A stretch of 5,227 bases of DNA from Melioribacteraceae bacterium. GTDB lineage: Bacteria > Bacteroidota > Ignavibacteria > Ignavibacteriales > Melioribacteraceae. The stretch lies in the NCBI GenBank assembly GCA_026987055.1, contig JALSNL010000043.1:1-5227 (forward strand). Direction: 5' to 3'. The notes beneath the pieces were generated by a model, which saw nothing but the letters and a program-made list of their open reading frames with translations, did no database searches and had not been told where the DNA came from. The position numbers and the translations under genes are program-made. Of the stretch, positions 1-5,087 are shown one piece after another; positions within the stretch are counted from its first letter, which is position 1; the number at the start of each line of letters is the position of its first letter.

Positions 1-160
1 ATCCCCCAGTTGGCTCGCTTATATTAAACAAAAAATTTAGCTCAAATTTATCTTTTATTATAAATTTAATTTTACCAAAGTAGATATTTTTCCATCTTAT
101 TATTTTTAATAAGTTGCTAAGAAACTCCAACCAATTCAAATTTTTATATAAATAGTTTAT
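1..160. other. AT-rich leader upstream of the three-gene cassette
   Basis: No convincing gene is seen here. The stretch is very AT-rich. It contains an AT-only inverted repeat (AAATTTAT at 44-51 and ATAAATTT at 60-67, 8-base spacer) and a TATATAAAT box at 145-153 that could serve as a -10 element for the gene starting at 161. No -35 (TTGACA-like) or Bacteroidota -33 (TTTG) partner lies at the right distance, so I do not call a promoter. The minus strand has an open frame of 47 codons from 143 down to the window edge, without an ATG; it could be chance or the broken or partial end of a gene outside the window. Confidence 0.5.
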
Positions 161-958
161 ATGAATTTTAATATTACACCGGAATCAATAGAATCCATAA
201 CACAGATTAAATCAGATTTAATCAATTGTAAGGAAGAATATCTATTTTCATCCGTTAAATTTGTCAGACCTTTTGTTGTTGTTTATCTAGATCAATTGTT
301 CAGAGATGAAAAGCTTGCAAAAAATATTCAATTCTTACCGAAAGATAGAAAAATCCACAAATATCTTCATCAAATTGGATGTGAATTTTTGTATGGTAAT
401 TGTCCAAAATACTCTGCATACAATGAAGATATGATGATTAAATTAAAGTATTTTAATGGTTCGGAAGAAGAAATAGAAAAACAAACTTTACTGTGGATTA
501 AACAAGATATTTATAGTATTCTTCCTTTACATAAAAATGAACAAAAGAAAAAAATAGTTAGTAATCTCTGGGAAATTATTCAGAATAGTATAACACATTC
601 GGAAAGTTCCAAAGGAATAAGTATTTGTGGTCAATTTTATCCCTCAAAAAAATATTTTGAATTAGCTTTCTACGATTTTGGGATTGGGATACCTAATAAA
701 ATAAAGAATTCTAAACTTGGATTAAAAAAATCCGAGTATATTAAATGGTCAATGGGCAAAGGACATTCAACACAAAATAAAGCAAATGCAGGAATGGGCT
801 TGTTTTTTTTACGTAATTTCATTAAAATGAATAGTGGTTATTTTCAGGTCATTTCTAATCATGAATTTTTTGGACATATTTATTCGAGTGATGAAGAAAC
901 AAAAATACTTAGAAGCTACTTTGATGGAACACTTATTAACTTACGAATAAATTATTAG
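161..958 (+). CDS. GHKL-fold ATP-binding protein, anti-sigma-factor-kinase-like
   Basis: The C-terminal half (about residues 125-263) is a GHKL ATPase domain. The N box is EIIQNSITHS (E138, N142), the G1 box is YDFGIGIP (D172, G174, G176), and the G2 box is NAGMGL (G211, G213). The closing strand has FDGTLINLRI (G256, T257), as in Bergerat-fold ATPases. There is no dimerisation/phosphoacceptor helix, membrane segment or signal peptide, so it is a soluble protein closer to SpoIIAB/RsbW-like anti-sigma kinases than to sensor histidine kinases. The first 120 residues include VKFVRPFVVVYLDQLF and YLHQIG (about 33-73). I recognise this as the region often preceding the ATPase domain in STAS-associated ATPases, but cannot name it firmly. 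An in-frame stop at 149-151 rules out an earlier start, and the next in-frame Met is near residue 91. No Shine-Dalgarno sequence is visible. It is first in an operon with the STAS-like gene 13 bases downstream. The likely role is ATP-dependent binding or phosphorylation of that partner; this is inference. Confidence 0.85.
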   Translation: MNFNITPESIESITQIKSDLINCKEEYLFSSVKFVRPFVVVYLDQLFRDEKLAKNIQFLPKDRKIHKYLHQIGCEFLYGNCPKYSAYNEDMMIKLKYFNGSEEEIEKQTLLWIKQDIYSILPLHKNEQKKKIVSNLWEIIQNSITHSESSKGISICGQFYPSKKYFELAFYDFGIGIPNKIKNSKLGLKKSEYIKWSMGKGHSTQNKANAGMGLFFLRNFIKMNSGYFQVISNHEFFGHIYSSDEETKILRSYFDGTLINLRINY

Positions 959-971
959 AAAGAGATATAAA

Positions 972-1331
972 ATGAATACAATAAAAGTTGTTGAATTTCT
1001 CAATAATAGCAATCTGTTATCCTCAACAAAAGCTAATTTACTCTACAAACAGATGCTTAAATATTTAAATAATTCAGAATCGCTTATCTTAGATTTTTCC
1101 GATTATACATCTATTTCCAGTTCTTTCTTAAATTCTACTATTGGACAATTAATTATAGAGAAGCAACTGGATAGTAAAGAAAAATTATTTAAGATTGTGA
1201 AAATTATTGGACTTTCGGAAGATGATATGGATAATTTAATTCTTACGGTACAAAATGCCATATTTAAAAATAATTTATTATCCCAAGGTCAAAATATTGA
1301 AGATATTTATTCAAACTATATTACTTACTAA
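972..1331 (+). CDS. STAS-like domain protein (DUF4325 type)
   Basis: This 119-residue soluble protein carries the signature of STAS-like DUF4325 proteins: a hydrophobic strand and turn, SLILDFSDYTSISSSFLN (residues 37-54), followed by an amphipathic helix, STIGQLIIEKQ, and a second strand, KIVKIIGLSEDD. In canonical STAS antagonists (SpoIIAA, RsbV) a serine at the start of this helix is phosphorylated by the partner GHKL kinase. Serines 49-51 and 55 sit in the equivalent neighbourhood, but which one would be used cannot be told. The gene begins 13 bases after the ATPase stop and ends in TAATG, sharing its last base with the ATG of the PIN gene, so the three products are probably made together. 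No strong ribosome binding site is seen; AGAAAGAGAT lies just upstream of the ATG. The likely role is a switch protein between the ATPase and an effector, by analogy only. Confidence 0.8.
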   Translation: MNTIKVVEFLNNSNLLSSTKANLLYKQMLKYLNNSESLILDFSDYTSISSSFLNSTIGQLIIEKQLDSKEKLFKIVKIIGLSEDDMDNLILTVQNAIFKNNLLSQGQNIEDIYSNYITY

Positions 1332-1957
1332 TGCCAATTGTTATAACTGCACAAGAACTTATTGAACACAATAATACTAAGTTTTCTATAGAAGGGTTCT
1401 TTATTGATACTAATATTGTTATTTTGGCTAAAGATCCTTTTAGTGAATCTATTTTTCCAAAAAATATAAATAGATTTGAATCAGTCCAAATTGCAATTGA
1501 ATTATTAAAGTCGAGAGGCTTTATACCATATTCAACACTACCTGTAATTTTAGAATATTTTAAACATATTCAATTCAATACATATACGCTGTATTTACAA
1601 AAAGAAAAGTATAATGCAAAAGATTTTAAGAATAAAAAGCATAATGATTTGATGTTCAAAGAAATTTGGGAAAATCGAATGAAACAATTTAAAAGAACTT
1701 TTAAAAAGACTTTTCCGCTGTTTGAAGCAAATGAAAGTTATCAAAATTTATTAGATGAATTTAATTTTGTGGACCTTGATTTTGGGGATCATCTTTTGAT
1801 AAATATTGTATCTAAAGTTAAGCAAAGTTTGAAGATTATCTTTTCAAATGATATAGATTTTTATTCACTTTCCGATGATTACTTTTTGATTACAACAAAT
1901 AAAAATATTTTGAATAAAGCAAAGGCAGAAAGAAAACTATTTTCGCAAAAATTTTAA
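1331..1957 (+). CDS. PIN-domain protein, putative ribonuclease effector
   Basis: The 208 residues fit a PIN-like nuclease fold with the whole acidic set in order. FFIDTNIVIL gives the first aspartate (D26). VILEYFKHI gives a glutamate (E75). VDLDFGDHLLINIV gives the third acid (D153, with D148 and D150 nearby). IIFSNDIDFYSL gives the fourth (D174, D176), followed by the strand YFLITTN. PIN domains use these residues to hold Mg2+/Mn2+ and cut RNA, so the protein is predicted to be catalytically competent. It is longer than a typical VapC toxin (about 130-140 residues). The extra length is a lysine-rich helical insert at about residues 88-135, which could bind nucleic acid or a partner. There is no VapB-like antitoxin beside it. 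The start is fixed by TAATG overlap with the STAS-like gene, suggesting translational coupling. The role as nuclease effector of the cassette is inference; a housekeeping RNA-processing role is the alternative. Confidence 0.8.
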   Translation: MPIVITAQELIEHNNTKFSIEGFFIDTNIVILAKDPFSESIFPKNINRFESVQIAIELLKSRGFIPYSTLPVILEYFKHIQFNTYTLYLQKEKYNAKDFKNKKHNDLMFKEIWENRMKQFKRTFKKTFPLFEANESYQNLLDEFNFVDLDFGDHLLINIVSKVKQSLKIIFSNDIDFYSLSDDYFLITTNKNILNKAKAERKLFSQKF

Positions 1958-2012
1958 GTTACTATAAAATATTTATTTGTCAGATAATTCATTTTATATT
2001 CGGTTGAGCATA

Positions 2013-2036
2013 ATTATTTTGCATCACTAAAATAAT
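2013..2036. terminator. AT-only inverted repeat between convergent genes
   Basis: ATTATTTT (2013-2020) and AAAATAAT (2029-2036) form an 8-bp perfect stem around an 8-base loop, GCATCACT. It lies between the stop of the PIN gene and the stop of the convergent ndpA-like gene, which ends one base away. The position suits a bidirectional terminator and the U/A-rich arms give a T tract on either strand, but the stem has no G-C pairs and would be weak. Confidence 0.3.
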
Positions 2037-2037
2037 C

Positions 2038-3090
2038 TTACTCACTTTCTGTATTATAATATACTTTGTAAAATTTCATTCCTCGTACTTCATCAAACCC
2101 TTTTTCAATAAATTGTTGATTATATTCGGGATCGTTACTATCTAATTTTATTTGAATATTCGTATCAAGTTTTATTAAACTTTTTATAGAGCGTTTTTTT
2201 GATTTGACAGAATTCTGTGAAATTTGGAATGAATCTTTTACTTCCGTTTCGTTCTCTTTTTCAAATTGTTCTTTATAATTAAAAAATTCTTTTTTCATCC
2301 CCGGTTCGTTAAAAACTTCACTTGCAAATTCGTTTATGTCAAGTTCTTCTTTGTTGGATAAGTAATTTATGGATTTGTTCAAAAATGCAATTTGCTCGTC
2401 TTTACCTTTTTCGTTTACAATTATATCTTCCGAAAAAGATTTTACAAAATCTACATATTGCGAAGTGTGGTAATAAAAATCTTTAACGAACTTTAACTTC
2501 AGAAATTTATTTTTCCAATATTCGGTATCGTAATTATTGTTATCAACACTTAAAACCCGGTAACCGTCATTTTGTTCAATATCAATAATTAAACAACCTT
2601 TATCAAGCTTTTTAGAACTAACACCTTCATTTATGTTAACGCCAAGCAAATTATTTTTATCGGAAAATTTAAAAAATTTCTGTTTACGTTCAATTTTAAA
2701 AATTCCTACGGCATCGGTTATTTTGTCGTCAAAAATAATGTCTTTGAAATATGCAATTAACACTTCTCCGGTTTTTATATGCGGATGTTCCGATTGTTCA
2801 TAAAGATGTGTAAGAATGCTTTCCGAAATTTCTTGAAAACTATTTACATTACTAAATAATTTTTTAGAGTAGCTGTATATGTCATTTAATTCCAAATTGG
2901 AATGATGCGTTAATTTGTTAACTTCAATTTGTTTTGAAAACGGACTGAAAAAATAATTTATAAGATGCGAAGAAAGTTCTTCGGTTACATTATAAAGTCC
3001 TTTTGAAATTAAATTCTCTATTTTCTTTTGTTTATTGCCAACTTTGTGAATTATTAATTTATCAATTGTTATTGCCGAGTAATCTACCAT
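2038..3090 (-). CDS. 37-kDa nucleoid-associated protein, NdpA/YejK family
   Basis: The 350-residue product matches the NA37/NdpA family in length (E. coli YejK is 335) and in its landmarks. The N-terminus has ITIDKLIIHKVGNK (residues 7-20). The centre has the conserved run EVLIAYFKDIIFDD (109-122) followed by VGIFKIERKQKFFKF (128-142). After this come KGCLIIDIEQNDGYRVLSVD (164-183), a WKNKFLKLK segment, and YYHTSQYVDFVKSF (206-219). The C-terminal region has a charged linker (about 275-305) and ends with the family-like GFDEVRGMKFYKVYY. Family members bind double-stranded DNA and associate with the nucleoid; their exact task is poorly known. No signal or membrane segment is present, as expected for a cytoplasmic protein. 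The start at the ATG complementary to 3088-3090 gives the family N-terminus, with no clear Shine-Dalgarno. It is transcribed towards the three-gene cassette and appears monocistronic, since the gene upstream on the same strand is 318 bases away. Confidence 0.85.
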   Translation of the reverse strand: MVDYSAITIDKLIIHKVGNKQKKIENLISKGLYNVTEELSSHLINYFFSPFSKQIEVNKLTHHSNLELNDIYSYSKKLFSNVNSFQEISESILTHLYEQSEHPHIKTGEVLIAYFKDIIFDDKITDAVGIFKIERKQKFFKFSDKNNLLGVNINEGVSSKKLDKGCLIIDIEQNDGYRVLSVDNNNYDTEYWKNKFLKLKFVKDFYYHTSQYVDFVKSFSEDIIVNEKGKDEQIAFLNKSINYLSNKEELDINEFASEVFNEPGMKKEFFNYKEQFEKENETEVKDSFQISQNSVKSKKRSIKSLIKLDTNIQIKLDSNDPEYNQQFIEKGFDEVRGMKFYKVYYNTESE

Positions 3091-3128
3091 AAAAATTGTT
3101 TTCCGATTAATTAAAAAATTTAGATGAG

Positions 3129-3156
3129 CAAAATAGCTAAAATGGTTTAGAACAAA
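3129..3156 (-). promoter_or_regulatory. Possible Bacteroidota-type promoter of the ndpA-like gene
   Basis: Read on the minus strand, TTTG (3156-3153) is followed after 17 bases by TATTTTG (3135-3129), about 38 bases before the ATG. This resembles the Bacteroidota consensus TTTG-N19-21-TAnnTTTG, but the spacer is short and the -7 box is one base short of consensus. In such AT-rich sequence a match of this quality can occur by chance. Confidence 0.2.
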
Positions 3157-3216
3157 AAATAAAACTTTATACGTTTATGTTTTAAATTATTTTACACGGT
3201 GTGTGAACGCCGGCAT

Positions 3217-3286
3217 ACTTCCCTTAAGCAAAGGGAAGGAATTAAAACTTCCCTCCCTTTTTGCAAAGGGAAGTTTAGGGTGGTTT
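3217..3286. repeat. Double palindromic intergenic element (CTTCCC/GGGAAG)
   Basis: Two related palindromes stand side by side. The first pairs CTTCCCTT (3218-3225) with AAGGGAAG (3231-3238) over a 5-base loop. The second pairs AAACTTCCC (3245-3253) with GGGAAGTTT (3268-3276), and has an alternative inner pairing of CCCTTT (3255-3260) with AAAGGG (3265-3270). Both units share the core CTTCCCT...GCAAAGGGAAG, so they look like two diverged copies of one unit; the second continues into TTAGGGTGGTTTT. It is much richer in G+C than its surroundings. From memory, palindromes of this kind recur between genes in Bacteroidota-like genomes. Whether it is a mobile REP/MITE-like unit here cannot be decided from one locus. 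Confidence 0.6.
3245..3276 (-). terminator. Possible terminator of the larE-larB transcript
   Basis: On the minus strand the 9-bp perfect stem AAACTTCCC/GGGAAGTTT is followed directly by a T-rich run (TTTTAATT), giving the polarity of an intrinsic terminator for transcripts from larB, whose stop lies about 130 bases upstream. On the plus strand the stem is followed by AGGGTGG, so termination in that direction is less likely. The 14-base loop is long, although inner pairing can shorten it. Confidence 0.35.
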
Positions 3287-3408
3287 TAGAAACACTATCG
3301 GCTTATTACTGCGGGTTTATAAAATTCAGCGGTTAACTTGAGTAACATTATATGCATTTAAAATTAAATTTTGTTATTGCGTTGTTCTACAAATGGAAAT
3401 AAGTTGCA

Positions 3409-4191
3409 CTATTTGTTAACATATTTTTTAATTTTATTTACAACCAAGCAAGCGGAATAAGCAGCGGAAAAACCGTTATCAATATTAGATACGGTTACGC
3501 CGGAAGCACAAGAGTTCAACATTCCAAGTAATGCCGAAAGTCCGTTAAAACTTGCACCATAGCCAACACTAGTAGGAACGGCAAAAACCGGAGCGTCGGC
3601 AATTCCGCCAATAACCGAAGGCAAAGCTCCTTCCATTCCGGCAACAACAACAATTGCAGCGGCATTTTGAATTAGTTCGGAATGTTTTAACAATCTATGT
3701 AAACCGGAAACACCAACATCATTTTTCATTATGTAAGCAACATTCATTGCCAAACAAACTTCGGCTGCTTCTTCTATAACAGCGGCATCACTTGTTCCGG
3801 CAGAAAACAAAGCTACATAAGGTTCGTTAGATTTTAATGTTTTCTTTTTAGGCGGATTTATAATAAAAGTTCTTCCTGTTTTATTTTTTCTTCCTTTCGG
3901 ATATTTTTTCGTTAACGCTTTAATTTGTATGTCGGTTAACCGCGTGAACAAAACCGGCGTGTTACCGTTCTTAAGTTTTCCGGCTATTTGTAAAACTTGC
4001 TTTACTGTTTTTGGTTCTGCCAAAACTACTTCCGCTAAACCTTGTCTTAAATTTCTATGGTAATCCAAGGTTATGTGTTCCATGCTATCGGTATAAAAAG
4101 GACCGTTTTTTAATTTGGTTAATACATTGTTAACCGAAATTTTTCCTTCAGATAAATTTTTTAACAATTTCAATATTTCCAACTCATTCAT
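3409..4191 (-). CDS. larB: LarB, pyridinium-3,5-biscarboxylate mononucleotide synthase
   Basis: LarB opens nickel-pincer nucleotide synthesis. It carboxylates the pyridinium ring of nicotinic acid adenine dinucleotide and hydrolyses the phosphoanhydride, releasing AMP and pyridinium-3,5-biscarboxylic acid mononucleotide, the substrate of LarE. The 260-residue length suits the family. An N-terminal region (about 1-120) contains DYHRNLRQGLAEVVLAEPKT. The PurE-like C-terminal domain starts at YVALFSAGTSD (125-135) and contains VGVSGLHRLL (159-168), VVVAGMEGALPSVIGG (181-196) and VPTSVGYGASFNGLSALLGM (205-224), then LNSCASGVTVSNIDNGF. E187 and C228 are 41 residues apart, the same spacing as E180 and the nucleophilic C221 that I recall for Lactiplantibacillus plantarum LarB, so the active site appears intact. 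It is cytoplasmic. The ATG overlaps the larE TGA (ATGA) and has a strong ribosome binding site. No larC follows in the window. Confidence 0.95.
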   Translation of the reverse strand: MNELEILKLLKNLSEGKISVNNVLTKLKNGPFYTDSMEHITLDYHRNLRQGLAEVVLAEPKTVKQVLQIAGKLKNGNTPVLFTRLTDIQIKALTKKYPKGRKNKTGRTFIINPPKKKTLKSNEPYVALFSAGTSDAAVIEEAAEVCLAMNVAYIMKNDVGVSGLHRLLKHSELIQNAAAIVVVAGMEGALPSVIGGIADAPVFAVPTSVGYGASFNGLSALLGMLNSCASGVTVSNIDNGFSAAYSACLVVNKIKKYVNK

Positions 4192-5051
4192 TTTTTTACA
4201 CCTCCGCCTAATTTGTAGCCTTCCAAATCAAGTGTTATCCATTTATAACCGAAATTTTTTCCTAATTCAATTATTTCTTTTTTGTTTTTTAGTACTAATT
4301 CAATATCTTTTTCGGAAGCTTCTACGCGTAAGAAAAAATTATCTTCATCTTTGCATAAACGAACCCTGAACTGTTTTGCTCCTGCATTCCACAATACATT
4401 TTCAATTACTTCAATATTGTTAAGATGTTTCCGGTCGATAGGAATTCCTGTCATTACTCTGGAACTTAAACATGGAGTAGCCGGCTTATCAGCAAGTTGG
4501 ATATTATTATTGCGTAGTATTTCCCTTATTTCAATTTTCTCAAAACCTATTTCGGCTAACGGTGCAAGTACATTGCTTTCAACAGCTGCTTTATGTCCGG
4601 GTCTGAAATCGGATTTATCGGAAGCATTGTAACCGTAAAGAACATATTTATATCCGTCTCTTGCAATAATGGAATCTGTAATTTTGAATAATTCTTTTCT
4701 GCAGTAATAACAACGGTTCAAATCATTTTTTAAATAATTCGTGTCTTCAAATTCTTTTCCCTTTACAACTTCATGTTCAATATTGAGCGAACGTGCAAAT
4801 TCTATTGCTTCTTGTAAATCTTTTCTGGGTAAACTATAACTGTCTTGTGTTACGGCAAGTACATTACCGCCAATATTTTCTTTAATTTTACTTGCAGCCC
4901 AAATTAACATGGCACTATCGGTTCCACCTGAAAATGCAATGATTAAACCATCTTTAATTTTACTGCTTAGATATCGGTTTAACGTTGCCAATTTGCTTTT
5001 TATTAAAGCGTTATAGTTATCTTTATTTGAAATTAAATAGTTTTTTATCAT
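4188..5051 (-). CDS. larE: LarE, ATP-dependent sulfur transferase for the nickel-pincer cofactor
   Basis: LarE adenylates the carboxylates of the LarB product and replaces them with thiocarboxylates, two rounds giving pyridinium-3,5-bisthiocarboxylic acid mononucleotide, which LarC then loads with nickel. The N-terminal PP-loop ATP pyrophosphatase domain has IIAFSGGTDSAMLIW (SGGTDS at 41-46). Later come LYGYNASD (138-145), DFRPGHKAA (148-156) and the family hallmark PATPCLSSRV (190-199). C194 aligns with the sacrificial C176 of L. plantarum LarE. There is also a C114-x-x-C117 pair in NRCYYCRKE. Three cysteines in this arrangement are, from what I recall, those that bind a [4Fe-4S] cluster in Thermotoga and Methanococcus LarE, so this enzyme may be catalytic rather than self-sacrificing. 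The 287-residue length is normal, and the end, LDLEGYKLGGG, is family-like. The gene follows an ABC ATPase by 36 bases and overlaps larB by 4, so all three probably share a transcript. The ATG is preceded only by a weak purine run. Confidence 0.95.
   Translation of the reverse strand: MIKNYLISNKDNYNALIKSKLATLNRYLSSKIKDGLIIAFSGGTDSAMLIWAASKIKENIGGNVLAVTQDSYSLPRKDLQEAIEFARSLNIEHEVVKGKEFEDTNYLKNDLNRCYYCRKELFKITDSIIARDGYKYVLYGYNASDKSDFRPGHKAAVESNVLAPLAEIGFEKIEIREILRNNNIQLADKPATPCLSSRVMTGIPIDRKHLNNIEVIENVLWNAGAKQFRVRLCKDEDNFFLRVEASEKDIELVLKNKKEIIELGKNFGYKWITLDLEGYKLGGGVKK
4189..4205 (-). promoter_or_regulatory. Strong Shine-Dalgarno of larB inside the larE 3' end
   Basis: On the minus strand GGAGGTG (4205-4199) lies 7 bases before the larB ATG (4191-4189) and forms part of the Gly-Val codons near the end of larE. 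It is the clearest Shine-Dalgarno match in the window; the other starts have at best weak purine runs. Together with the ATGA overlap it supports this larB start and coupled translation. Confidence 0.8.
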
Positions 5052-5087
5052 ATATTTTTTCTAAAAAAATCTAAAGTTAAAAAATTT

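Larger units (their letters stand above)
3091..3408. other. Gene-free gap between larB and the ndpA-like gene
   Basis: The 318 bases hold no supported gene on either strand. From the larB side the region contains about 120 bases of unremarkable AT-rich sequence, then a GC-richer double palindrome (about 3217-3286, listed separately), then AT-rich sequence with a possible promoter for the ndpA-like gene. A small GCCGGC palindrome (3209-3214) and an ACAC-G-GTGT palindrome (3194-3202) adjoin the double palindrome and may mark its edge. Confidence 0.6.

Noticed and set aside
44..67. AAATTTAT/ATAAATTT inverted repeat as an operator or terminator
   Set aside because: It has only A-T pairs in a very AT-rich region, where such matches are expected by chance.
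3..83. Short plus-strand open frame entering from the left edge and ending in TAG
   Set aside because: Twenty-six codons of hydrophobic low-complexity residues; too short to support a gene tail.
161..958. Two-component sensor histidine kinase
   Set aside because: There is no phosphoacceptor-histidine dimerisation helix, no membrane segment and no response regulator nearby; only the ATP-binding fold is shared.
1331..1957. Canonical VapBC toxin-antitoxin pair
   Set aside because: The upstream 119-residue protein has a STAS-like pattern, not an AbrB, ribbon-helix-helix or Phd-type DNA-binding antitoxin, and the PIN protein is larger than VapC.
3218..3276. CRISPR-like array
   Set aside because: Only two unequal, overlapping palindromic units are present, with no spacer of regular length and no cas genes.
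4115..4369. Plus-strand open frame of 84 codons across the larB/larE junction
   Set aside because: It lies antisense to two well-supported overlapping genes; the product is a low-complexity Phe/Leu/Asn-rich string without a recognisable domain.
4282..4632. Plus-strand open frame of 116 codons
   Set aside because: It is antisense to the core of larE, which has clear PP-loop and PCLSSR motifs; the product is Ser/Leu-rich with no family features.
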